A stretch of 31,507 nucleotides of DNA, taken from NCBI GenBank assembly GCA_000969725.1, contig JXSR01S023203.1, one strand, 5' to 3'. The stretch's first letter is position 1; every line of letters begins with the position of its first letter. A model generated the notes under the pieces. It had not been told where the DNA came from, searched no databases, and was given only the letters and a program-made list of their open reading frames with translations. Source of the DNA: Ophiothrix spiculata (Eukaryota; Echinodermata; Ophiuroidea; Amphilepidida; Ophiotrichidae). The translations under genes and the position numbers were made by a program. Shown piece after piece: positions 1-10,116 of this stretch.

Positions 1-3000
1 CTGCATATATTTTACAAATTGCTATGTTTTAATTAATACCATAAAACAAAATTGCTCACAATTTTGTTTGACTTCAAATGCCTTCTTCTCTATCTAAGTA
101 GGATACAGGAGTAGATTTATAATGATTTCTGAATTGTTGCTTCTGGGTCTGAGTAAAACACAAATTCCATTAGTGCTTGCCAAGTAGCAACATTTCTGAT
201 TCCTAACAATAAGGCATAAACAAGTTAAGCTTATAAAAGATGTTTCAGCACAAATGAACTTGACTTTGTTTTATTGAAACCTCAACTCTTAACTCCTTTA
301 TTTTTTGTTTGAATGTTGTATTCTTTACTCATCCTTACAGTTGTCAAGCTGAACACTTAGATTTATTGTGTATCACAAAAATTGATCAAACATCCATCAC
401 ATATTCTATTTCTTCCTTCCCAAAATAAAAAGCAAGTGATTGAAAAGGTGATACCAACATTTGCCCTTTCAAGTTCTTCACTCCACAGACTGATGTTTAT
501 CTTGAAATCACGCAAGAGTGCACTAATCTAAACTTCAAAGCTCTAGTCTCAGCCGCAAATGGATGCTCACAATCTATATTGGTTTATATAAATATTTGAT
601 TTTAGCATAAAGTTCCAAATGCTTGAAGTTGCAGGACTGTTTTTCATGCTTTCTCTTTTCTTTTTACTTTTTTTTTGTTTGTTTGTTTGAAATTATTTTT
701 TCTATCTCATTTCTTTTATAATGTTATTCATTTTCTTCTAAAGGATATTTAACAATTTTTTTTAGTAACCTCACTGCACTCCATTTTAGTAATCTAGAAT
801 CTTTACATAATTAAGTAGGCTGAAGTTGTAACCTTTTGAAGTTGGCTGGGTATAATAATAAACCAGCTGTTTTTTGTAACAAATGATGCTAAAACTATCA
901 ACATATGGTGAAGTAATATATTCTAAAGCTATGTAGATCATAGTCTTTGCTGTTAAGGAATGCTTACCACACCAGACCTCAGAACTCTTCAAGCTTTTAT
1001 AACAATTTAAAATTCATATGGGAATTCATGACAATTCAAAAGGATTCAGTGCAAGATATATACATACATTCAAGTAACAGACTTGAATTAATTCAATAGA
1101 AATGTCTGATTTGATAGAAAACCCAAACAAGTTTGTCATACTGAATAGCAAATCTTGTATTCAATATATAAAATGTTAAACCACTGACAATCTTTGTTAA
1201 AACTTTTGCATTGCTTAGTAATGAGCCATGTCTGTCACCCATTCTTTAATTAAAGTACTTTGAAATAAGAACATAAATCTAAGTGCTAATTAAAATGCGC
1301 AAATTTTGATCTTCACAACTCATCAGTGCATCATCAAGTACCACCATAATATCCCCAAGGGTTCTTGAGATGATTAATATGATTATATGTTTGATAAGGA
1401 ATTTCAAATTGCCCAACAGTACATCTTTCCCAAACCTTAAGGGCTTACCAATGCATACAGTCTGGACTAGACATTAAAGCTATTTTTCACTTGAAGGAGT
1501 CCATTTAATTGTCTCAAGTAATATTAGCCAGTAATTAAGTGGAAAGTGAGATGAAGAATTCCTCAGAGACACTCCCAACATATCTGTAACCATTCACACT
1601 GATGTAATTCTATTTACAAAGTCAATAAAATTCAAATCTACAGTGGTCAACTACAATGTAAGCATGACTTGACATTATTATCTTTCATAACATTGCGGCA
1701 CTGAATTCTACAAAGATGGGATACTTTGTAGAATTGTAGTAGAGAGTGGATTTTCCAGTGTAATGGGTAAAGAACCCTGTAGTCAATCTAGTAAGGTTGA
1801 TGACTGGGTATAGTTAGCACAGTCAGGCTATCCCTCCCTGCCAAATGGTTGAAAGAGCATCTTTCCAAAATTTGATAGGTGTGTTACAATTGTTCAAATA
1901 AACCTTTTAGTTTTCAAATGAATATATCTAGACCAAGTATTCCAGATCAGAAATTTGAACTCTTTATTTCTACCAAGATATATAGACCAAGTATTGAACA
2001 AGTCTTGTTCTCTCGGACCCACCTATAGTGAGAAGCACCATCGTGGTGCGAAGCACTGCCTCGCTGTTTGTCAGTTGATATTGGACACGGAGGGTGAGGG
2101 AAATAGGGCACTAAACTAGTGCTAACCAAGTATTGCAATGGAGAAATTTAAATCTGTTTCATTTAGCCCAGACATGCCGTCCCTGCGGTGTATGCTTAAA
2201 AGCTTTTGTCTTGGTGGTGTATGCTTTCAGGCTATGCTCTCACAACATAGTTGCAGACACTTTAGAACAGCGTTCAAATTTGTGAGTTTGGATTAAGCAA
2301 GTTATGTTAGTTTGGAATTGTCAAGATCAGTAAACAGAATTCAAAGTTTAATGAATCCTAAATCTACTGAATCCTAAAAATCTAACAGCAAAAAATCAGG
2401 AAAATAGGGCATTTCCAAGTATGTAGAATATAGATGGATGATAAAATGAGCAATAAACTGTTGTGGTTCCCTGGGTTCGCACTTCCCTTTCTAGAATTCT
2501 AAAATTATGAATCTTTCTAGTCCAGTGAAAATATTTATGACATGATGGAAAATTTGTTTTATGTATAGAGTCGCAGAAAAAAAAACAGTGCTATAGATCG
2601 GAGGATCAAATCAAATTAAACTTGATTCCAATATCAAAATCACATAATAAAAAACACAATAGCAACTAAAAGAAAATTATATTAAGGCCATCATTAAAAA
2701 GGCCAAGGAGACCCAAGGTTTTCACAGAGAATCCTCAAAGTTCCTTTTAGGACTTGGAGATAAAGAATGCTGTCTTTTTAACTTTCAAGATTACATTTGA
2801 TTTTGTTTTTTAAATTTTAAATAGTTCAAATGGTTTTATAGGTAACTTTTCAAATGGCATAATTTCTATGCAAAAGAGACCAAACTGCAACTTCTTCTGA
2901 GTGTTGCTCTACAATAATACATCTTTGCGCATTCTTTAAGTCTTGAAATGTAGTAAGATACAGTATAATACAAACAATTTTATGGTTACTTATGCAAATT

Positions 3001-4277
3001 TGACTGAGACATGTATATCAAAGTATTTAAAAGGTTATTTGGCAAAATTTAATTTGGCAATTCTGACAAAATTACATTGTGTAGTACTCACTCTTATAAA
3101 ATTTCATTTTACCAGTCCCCTTTCAAAAGAATAGCCTATGGTCTATACTTAATACTTAATTGTACTCAACTTCTTCTAGCGATTTGTGTTCAGTCACATT
3201 TTGCCATATCCTAAGGGATTTATGGGTAAAAGAACACAACTGAAAAGGCAAAGTTCATTTCCATATTTATCTTTTTAGTCAACAAAGTTTGGTGAACTAT
3301 GGACCCTTGGGGATGTTTTTTTCTTTTTACTTGGGTTTAAATTGGCTTTACATGTTTGATCAAGAAGCTAATAGTAAAGTTCAAGGGTATAATGAAATTG
3401 AAAATGTAATAGATAGGGTTATTTGTGGCAAATAGTGAGGTTGAGAGGGGACAATGTAAAGTATCTTTTGGGCTATTGTCAGAGTTAATGGTTATCTGTT
3501 CCCTTCCTTTTTTTCTTGGAGGAATCTGTATAACTTGTCAATTGAACACAAAATCTGTAATTGAACAATTTAGTTTTTTGAAAATATTTCTTGTCGTAAC
3601 TTAAGATAACAATTGAGGAAGAGAAGGAGAAGAAGAAGAAGGAGATAAACAAAGACAAATACATTTTTTGTTATTTGTTCATTTGTTTGTTATGTCTATT
3701 GACCAGACATTTAATACTATTGTATCAAAATATTTGCCTAAGAACATGCTGAAATAAAATCCTTAAAATCATTCAAGAAAGTATTCATAACTTTCAATAT
3801 AAATATCATTCTCTTTCATCTCTGCAAATAAAATCATCACTAATCTTATCACCAAATCAAATTTCCTGTATATTTCCCTGATCAGTATTTCAAGTCACAT
3901 GGTTCTCATGTCATTTAAAGATTCACTACAGGACTTGGTTTTTTTTTTGTTCGTTTGTTTTCGAAAATGTTTCTTGTCGACGATGATTCAATCCAATCCA
4001 CAAAATTATTCAAGCACTTTTCATAACTTTCAAGAAATATCTTTTTCTTTCATCTCTGCAAATTGTTGAAATAAAATCATCACTAATCTTATCACCATAT
4101 CAAATTTCCTGTAGTCCAACTCACATGGTTCTCATGACATTTGAAGTTCACAACAGGACTGTATACCTGAAGCTACTCAAGCTCACCACTTTAATCATCA
4201 TTATCATTTCCATCACTTTAATTTCAGATAAATTTCCAAATTGGATACAATAAATATTGCCACACTTTCTCCTGTGG
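1..4277 (-). repeat. Unit copy A (minus strand, truncated at window start)
   Basis: First of seven copies of a long repeat unit. Read on the minus strand it runs from the unit start (near 4272, GACCCACAGG) to the window edge at 1. Bases 1-235 are the reverse complement of 12066-12296 in copy D and 25592-25822 in copy F with few differences. The landmark CCATTTGGCAGGGAGGG lies at 1831-1848 here and recurs at 5056-5073 (B), about 10553-10570 (D, altered), 20475-20491 (E) and 23437-23453 (F). Copy A keeps a block near 2310-2970 that E and F lack. Low-complexity tracts are a GTTT run near 676-690 and a purine GAA-rich run near 3613-3644. One 128-bp insertion interrupts it (listed separately). Open frames are short and not preserved between copies, so I call no gene. 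Confidence 0.85.
1986..2135. mobile_element. 128-bp insertion with 11-bp target duplication
   Basis: ACCAAGTATTG occurs at 1986-1996 and again at 2125-2135. The 128 bp between them (1997-2124) are absent from the same place in copy B (near 5205-5215), where a single ACCAAGTATTG is followed directly by CAATGG. The exact 11-bp duplication shows it was inserted. The insert has no evident terminal inverted repeat, but holds an internal palindrome (GCACTAAACTAGTGC, about 2108-2122) and a GC-rich stretch around 2037-2095. Duplication length fits a retroposed SINE-like sequence or a DNA element making long duplications. I do not recognise the family. Confidence 0.8.
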
Positions 4278-4280
4278 GTC

Positions 4281-4368
4281 TTATAAGTCAATAACATTCA
4301 AATCTGCAGTGGTCAACTACAATGTAAGCATGACTTGACATTATCTTTCATAACATTGCGGCACTGCC
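4281..4368 (-). repeat. Displaced fragment of the unit at the A/B joint
   Basis: This piece matches copy A at about 1620-1703 (the words AGTGGTCAACTACAATG and TAACATTGCGGCACTG), but here it sits directly beside the unit start of copy A. Copy B lacks the equivalent segment at its proper place, near 4905. The joint between A and B is therefore rearranged, not a clean head-to-tail boundary. Simple tandem duplication does not explain it; a double-junction event or gene conversion after LINE insertion might. Confidence 0.6.
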
Positions 4369-4570
4369 TATATTCAGCCTGATTAGTGTTTTTAAAGGTT
4401 CATAAGAGCAGAGAGGAAGCTGTGAACCATATCATTTAAGGCTTTGTAGGCATATATGATTATTTTGTATGCTATTGTCTGTCTGACTTTTCTTTGATAC
4501 CTTACCAACTAATTTTACCTATACTCAGTGATGCAAAACAGAGGGGAAACTAAACACGCAGATGAGAATA
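4369..4570 (-). mobile_element. LINE relic, 3' part of reverse transcriptase ORF (CR1/L2-like)
   Basis: On the minus strand a 31-codon frame (4487 to 4392, ending in TAA) contains VRQTIAYK followed by YKALNDM and HSFLSAL. This closely resembles the C-terminal reverse-transcriptase signature of CR1/L2/Rex1-type LINEs, usually LPVRQRI.YK followed by TYKALNGLAPSYLSDLL. The motif spacing agrees. The frame breaks upstream and the rest of the protein is missing, so this is a dead fragment. The segment matches no other unit copy and lies at the scrambled A/B joint. Assignment to the broad CR1/L2 group is from motif recall; finer classification is not possible. Confidence 0.7.
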
Positions 4571-5602
4571 TTCAATAAATAAAACTTTCGCATTGCTTAG
4601 TAATGAGCTATGCCTGTCACCAAAATATGTTATTAAAGTACTTTTAAATAAGAACATCAATAAGTAATAATTAAAATTAGCATATTTTGATCTTCACAAC
4701 CAATCAGTGCATCATCAAGTACCACCATAATATCCCCAAGGGTTCTTGAGATACTTAATATGATTATATGTTTGATAAGGAATTTCAAATTGCCAAACAG
4801 TAAATCTTTTCAAAAGCTGAAGGGCTTACCAATGCATACAGTCTGGACTAGAGATTAAAGCTATGTTTCACATGAAGGAATCTATTTAATTGTCTCAAGT
4901 AAATATTATTATCTTTCATAACATTGCGGCACTGAATTCTACAAAGATGGGATACTTTGTAGAATTGTAGTAGAGAGTTGACTTTCCAGTGTAATTGGTA
5001 TCTAGTCAATCTAGTTCTAGTAAGGAGGATTAATGTAGTTAGCGCAGTCAGGCTATCCCTCCCTGCCAAATGGTTGAAAGAGCATCTTTCCAAAATGTGA
5101 TAGATGTATTACAATTGTGCAAATAAACCTTTTCAAATGAGAATATCTAGACTAAGTATTCCAATTCAGAAATTTGAACTTTTTATTTCTACCAAGGTAT
5201 TTAGACCAAGTATTGCAATGGAGAAATTTAAGCTGCTCCTTTTAGGGCAGACATGTAGTCCCAGTCTTGGTGGTGTATGCTTTCAGGCTATGCTCTCTGA
5301 ACATACTTGCAGACACTTTAGAACAGCATCCAAATTTGTGAGTTTGAATTAAGCAAGTTAAGTTACGCGAGTTTGGAATTGCCAAGATCAGAATTCAAAG
5401 TTAAGTGAATCCTGAATCTACTGAATCCTGCAAATCTAACAGAAAAAAATCAGGTAAATGGGGCATGTCCAAGTAAAATATAGACAGGACATACTTTATG
5501 ACATGATGGAAGATTTGTTTTATGTATAGAATCATGGAAGAAACGAAAGTGCTATAGATTGGACAAGTACCTTGCCATCATCAAAAGGCCAAGAAGAACC
5601 TG

Positions 5603-5876
5603 GGTTTTCGTTGGCATAGCCAGGAGGTTCGGAAGGGGCGTGCGCACCACGGGGGTCTACAACAAATAAAAATGGAATAAAGAAAAAACAATAAAAACAA
5701 TTGGAAAACAACGAAAAAAAGGACGCAGTAGTCCTAATAACTGCTAATAGTACATTTGGAGGCCCGTCCGATATAGCCTATGTGCCCTATAGTGGCCCCC
5801 TAGACCCGTCGCTGTTTTGGACTATGATTCATTGCGCACCCCAGGGTACGCAATCTTGGCTAGGCGGACGGTTTTC
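5603..5876. mobile_element. hAT-like MITE, 260 bp
   Basis: GGTTTTC at 5603-5609 is repeated at 5870-5876. The 260 bp between are absent at the matching site in copy A (near 2716-2722), where AAGGTTTTCACAG is continuous. The ends are imperfect inverted repeats: left CGTTGGCATAGCCAGGAGG, right reverse-complemented CGTCCGCCTAGCCAAGATT. The TGGCATAGCCAGG word resembles the CAGTGGCGTAGCCAGG-type ends of hAT elements, which make 8-bp target duplications; 7 bp are visible here. The interior is GC-richer than its surroundings. An open frame starting near 5701 merely runs from this MITE into flanking unit DNA. Confidence 0.7.
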
Positions 5877-6892
5877 ACAGAGAATCCTCAGAGTTCCTTT
5901 TGGGACTTGGAGAATAAAGAATGCTGTCTTTTTAACTTTCAAGATTACACTTGATTTTAGTTTTAATTTTTCAAATGGTTTAATAGGTAACTTTTCAAAT
6001 GGCATAATTTCTATGAAAAAAAGACAAAACTGCTACTTCTTCTGAATGTTGCTCTATAACAATACATCTTTGCACATTCTTGAAGTCTTGAAATGTAGTA
6101 AGATAATGTATAAAACAGAAAATGAACAAATAATGCAAAATGTTTTGCTTGCATCATTGTTTGTGTGTTTGTTTACATTTTTTTTGAGCATATTTGACTG
6201 AGACATGTATATCAAAGTATTTAAAATGTTATTTGGCAATTCTGACACCATTACAGTGTGTAGTACTCACTCTTATAAAATTTCATTTTACCAGTCCCCT
6301 TTCAAAAGACTAGCCTATGGTCTATACTAAATACTTAATAGTACTCAACTTCTTTTAGCGATTTGTGTTCAGTCACATTTTGGGATTTATGGGTAAAAGA
6401 ACACAGCTGAAAAGGCAAAGTTCATTCCCATATTCATCTTTTTAGTCAACAAAGTTTGGTGAACCATGGACCCTTGGGGATGGTTTTCTCTTTTTACTTG
6501 GGTTTAATTTGGCTTTAGATGTTTGATCAAGAAGCTAATAGTTAAGTTCAAGGGTAAAATGAAATTGAAATTGTAATAGATGGGTAATTTTTGGCAAATA
6601 GTGAGGTTGAGAGGGGAAAATGCAAAGTATCGCTTGGGCTATTGTCAGAGTTAAAGGTTATCTCTTTCGTTCCTGATATTGAACAGTTTTGTTTTTTGAA
6701 AATTTTTCTTGTCGTAACTTTAGATAACAAATGACGAACTTACGGAGAGGAAGGAGAAGGAGATAAAAAGACAAAGAGGTTCTGTTTATTCATTCGTTCA
6801 TTTGCTATGTCTTCTAGCCAGACATTGAATACTAATGTATCAAAATATTTCCCTAAGAACATGCTGAAATAAAATCATTCAAGAAAGTATTC

Positions 6893-7284
6893 ATAACTGT
6901 GTATGTGTATATTGATAATTTGTTTTTAATGGTTGATTACATTTTATGTCTTTTAATGTTTATATATGTTAAAATATCAAACGATATGTACATTGATTTC
7001 TTTTAAACAATATTTGGTTTTAATAATTTGGCTTTAACACATAAAAATCTGTATATAGATAATGAGATTGAAAGTTTTATTGATGAATGAGTTATGCTTT
7101 ATGTCTTTTAAGGTTTTTGTTTTAATGTTAAATATGAAGGTACATATATATGCAGCTATTTTAAGAACAATGATTATTTAACCTATATAACTCATTTTTA
7201 TATGTTATGCAGGGCCCTGCTGAAAATCAATTTTTATTGAGCAGGTTACCCTGTTGAAATATTGTTGAATAAATAATAATAACT
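6893..7284 (+). mobile_element. 5'-truncated LINE, 3' UTR end, about 380 bp
   Basis: ATAACT at 6893-6898 recurs at 7279-7284. The 380 bp between them are missing from copy A near 3787-3793, where TTCATAACTTTCAAT is continuous. The 3' end has GCAGGGCCCTGCTGAAAA, then GGTTACCCTGTTGAA, then an AATAA-type repeat tail. This arrangement is typical of CR1/L2-like LINE 3' ends in many animals, with variable 5' truncation. There is no coding sequence, only AT-rich 3' UTR. The insert is on the plus strand, opposite to its host copy. Confidence 0.7.
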
Positions 7285-7749
7285 TTCAATATATATCATT
7301 CTCTTTCATCTCTGCAAATTGTTGAAATAAAATCATCACTAATCTTATCACCAAATCAAATTTCCTGTATATTTCCCTGATCAGTATTCCAAGTCACATG
7401 GTTCTCATGTCATTTAAAGATTCACAACAGGACTTTACACTCAAAGCTACTCAAGCTCACCATTTTAATCATGTTTATCATTTCCATCACTTTAATTTTG
7501 CAATAAATTTCCAAATAGGATACAATAGATATTGCCAAATTATCCCCTGTGGCACTTCATCAGGCAATTGATACTTATCAAATTTATCTCATCTCTGTAA
7601 CCATGAGAGTCTGTGGTAAAGAATGATTAAACTTATGCATAAGTCACATATAGAGAGAGTAGTCGGCGACAAGTAGTACAAATTATGGCATGCCACAGCA
7701 CACAAAACCCACACAAAATGTAAAATATAGCAGCAATACATTTCATGGT

Positions 7750-7800
7750 AGCAGCAATTTATACACCTCGAGTTTGCAGTAAGTGTATTGCTGTAAACTC
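7750..7800. repeat. Palindromic joint module between copies C and B
   Basis: This stretch contains GCAGCAATTTATACACCTC, GAGTTTGCAGTAAGTG and TATTGCTGTAAACTC. These are diverged sense and antisense versions of a roughly 24-bp word (GAGTTTGCAGCAATACA followed by CCTTGAG) found at the D/E, E/F and F/G joints. It can fold into a hairpin and marks the point where one unit ends and the next begins. Confidence 0.65.
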
Positions 7801-9058
7801 ATAAAAAATTGGGCTAAAATATCCCAAATTAGGCTAAAAATAAATAAAACTGCAAAACAAAATCCTTATATCAGAGCTCTTAGAGCTTTATGATGCAAAA
7901 TTGGATCAGTATACTTTCAATTGGCCCATTGTATGGGTTTGTGAAACCATGCTGCAGTTTTCAATCAAACACAATGATTTTGGTCTAAGAATAATCTCAT
8001 ACGTGATGAACAAGACAAATTCCCATGGCAAGGAAAGAAGATGCTTCATATCATAGTACTGTCATCTAAATCACATAAAATCTGCTATTCCTCTCTTTCA
8101 TTCGGAAAAAAAATCATAAACCAGAATACAAAAATCTGAGCTCGAGCCCCCATTTTGGTAAATACAACCTGAAACATGCGTTTTGGTTTACATTGTCTTG
8201 AGAAATTTTTGATATTAGGGTTTCTTATAATGTTCATAACAAGGTAGATTATTGCTTCCACTTTATATTGGTACAATATCCTTACCAAACATTGTTTTAT
8301 CATCATTAATATTTTATGGCTTGTAACAATTTGTTCCAATTATCCCTTTCTCCCTGAATATTAAGCATACATCACAATCTGTCTGATGGCAATGCAAATC
8401 AATAAATATCCCCTTTAGCTGTCCCGTTGCGTTGCTCTGGCAAAGGTCTTGTTCAGGCTCCATTACAATTGATTGATCATTGATGCTGGGGAAGCAAAAC
8501 AGCCTTTCCACTGTTACATTTTTCCCCCTGTTTTATACTTTAGGACATTAAAGCAATGTTTCAGTATAAAATTACTTTCGAAAACAAGCAATATAAATAT
8601 CATCAATACAGTGGTATCAAAATGGCTGCAAACATTTTCCTTTTGTGTGAATTACTGATTCGATACCAGCCGGTGAATTACTCACAAAGAGTATCAAATT
8701 CCTTCTACCTTAAATATAACGTATAATATTCACTATTATAACAAATATTTTAATACGACAATCATGTAATTTTACACAACAATTGAAAATCTGCCAGAAT
8801 ATTCAGTAATGTAAAAAATATGTTCCAAATAAAACAATGAAAAAGGTTACTGGGGCTCTATTTATATTACAAGATGCTCCATTTGCTCAATAAATAAGCC
8901 ATTTACTCTGAGATGCCATTCTATAAATCCCCTCGATCTATTTTAGGTGCATAAATATGCAGCCTGATTTGTTTTGAAAGTCATTTTCTGCTGGGAAATG
9001 ATACTTCTATAGAATGCACCATATTTTGTTGCAGTGCTTAAAACTGGGTTAATGCAAT
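7776..9058 (-). repeat. Unit copy C, terminal part only (minus strand)
   Basis: Reverse complement of the last part of the unit. It matches 16150-16265 plus 17010-18300 in copy D (skipping the foldback element) and 29265-30150 plus 30765-31325 in copy F. It lacks the 16270-17002 and 30152-30762 insertions and so provides their empty sites, at about 8928-8935 and 8153-8157. Homology fades near 9055, where the spacer begins. It holds the conserved open-frame block at about 8352-8511. Confidence 0.85.
8352..8511 (-). other. Conserved open-frame block of the unit, copy C version
   Basis: On the minus strand this reads SINDQSIVMEPEQDLC, then GQLKGIFIDLHCHQTDCDV, without a stop. The same frame is open in copy D (17410-17562) and copy F (29790-29941). 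The DNA word GCATTGCCATCAGACAG recurs in all three. Copy C continues in frame past the point where D and F stop (TTAAAATGA), because its sequence diverges there. No family is recognised. It may be a fossil exon or simply a slowly changing non-coding block. Confidence 0.35.
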
Positions 9059-10116
9059 TTCAGAATCTCCTCATAGATGTGCTCTTCTCATTCTAACCCA
9101 GTCCCTTTTTTATCAATTTGCAAAATATAAAGATGTTCTTTTATGGGGCTCATAGAATGCTGACTTAGCTATACGGATACACACCGGTAAATACGTCCCC
9201 ATTGACTTTACATGCAAAGTGACCTGTCAATAAACACCATTTGCATTACTTAGAAGCGACTGGTTACCTTGTGCTTGGTCTCGATTGAAAGATAATGGAC
9301 ATATCACTTCTACAAAATGGACAAAAATACATGGTCAAGGCAAAGTTTTCGAGATACGGCGCATCAAAGTCACGCGTCATTTTGAGTGCGCTCATGCCCA
9401 TGGGGAAAATAGTGCAAGTGACAAGAAACCCTGTGTTCTCCAAAAGTCATAAAATTTCTTCAAAAATGATACAAACAAAATCATTACATCTTGAATGATT
9501 TAATAACAGTCCAATTAGCATGATAAACTGTTAAATTTTGAGGAAAATATTATTTTCTACATATTCTGGAATTAATTTTAGGCAACAACGGTCACTTTCT
9601 GCCTGCCAACAGGCATTCCCAACCTAGCAGACGACCCTACACAATTTATTTACCAATGAGGTACCATACAAACTGGTATTTTCTTACAATGAAACCATTG
9701 CTCCACCAGTGGCATCATCACCATATTTTGAATCACGCAAAGTGCAGTGGATCATGAAGCATTTTAGTATACACAAATACATTCAAAGCAATATAATTTG
9801 AGGTATAGTTTGATCCTTTCCTTAGGCCGCATTTTCACTTTTTTGTGAGTGGCCATATATATTGTGCTGTATGTTTTCAGCAAGCATCCGCTAATTATTC
9901 AATATCTGTTCTATTTTACATTATTTGAGGAGGTGAAATATACATTTTATATCATTAATAGTAATCATATAAATAATCCCAAAATGAATGATTTAGCTCA
10001 ATTTTTAATATTGTTTTAGTATTTTGGGGGGGAAAAATTGGCGCGGCACCAAAAAGTGAGGAGGCAGGGGACAAGAAACATCTTGGGGGGGGGGGGGGGT
10101 TATGCAGCCATATCTT
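9059..10116. other. Central spacer between divergent copy groups, no unit homology
   Basis: No part of these 1.06 kb matches any copy of the unit by eye. It has a more CpG-containing stretch at about 9160-9430, with a 67-codon plus-strand frame (9295-9498) that I do not recognise and do not call as a gene. Its right end has runs of 8 G (10026-10033) and 15 G (10085-10099) flanking a GGCGCGGCACC-containing stretch. This could be a degraded transposon terminus. Unit homology resumes at about 10117. Confidence 0.6.

Larger units (their letters stand above)
4571..7775 (-). repeat. Unit copy B (minus strand)
   Basis: Second minus-strand copy, from the palindromic joint near 7750-7800 down to the scrambled A/B joint. 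The unit-start landmark CCACAGGGGATA is at about 7533-7545. Sequence 4571-4900 matches 21130-21290 (E) and 1200-1510 (A); 5056-5073 holds the CCATTTGGCAGGGAGGG landmark. About 150 bp near 4905 are missing relative to copy A. Two insertions lie within it: a hAT-like MITE at 5610-5869 and a LINE 3' end at 6899-7278. No gene was found. Confidence 0.85.

Noticed and set aside
3613-3644. GAA-rich purine tract
   Set aside because: Ordinary short microsatellite; shortened in copy B near 6746-6765 and of no evident significance.
5104-5352. A similar 79-87 codon frame open in copies B (5104-5352), D (10258-10521) and E (20192-20431)
   Set aside because: It is interrupted in A by the 128-bp insertion and in F by stops. 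Starts differ between copies, and most differences change the amino acid, so there is no sign of selection.
7750-7800. CRISPR-like short repeats at unit joints
   Set aside because: The words alternate in orientation, with irregular short gaps and no uniform spacers, and the genome is clearly eukaryotic.
9295-9498. 67-codon frame in the spacer as a possible exon
   Set aside because: No recognisable domain and no convincing splice sites on both sides. Being in unique sequence, it cannot be tested by comparison within the window.
9825-9854. GCATTTTCAC resembling the GGGCATTTTCACG transposon end, with a weak hairpin
   Set aside because: Only ten bases match and no partner end or empty site is available in the spacer, so I did not call an element.
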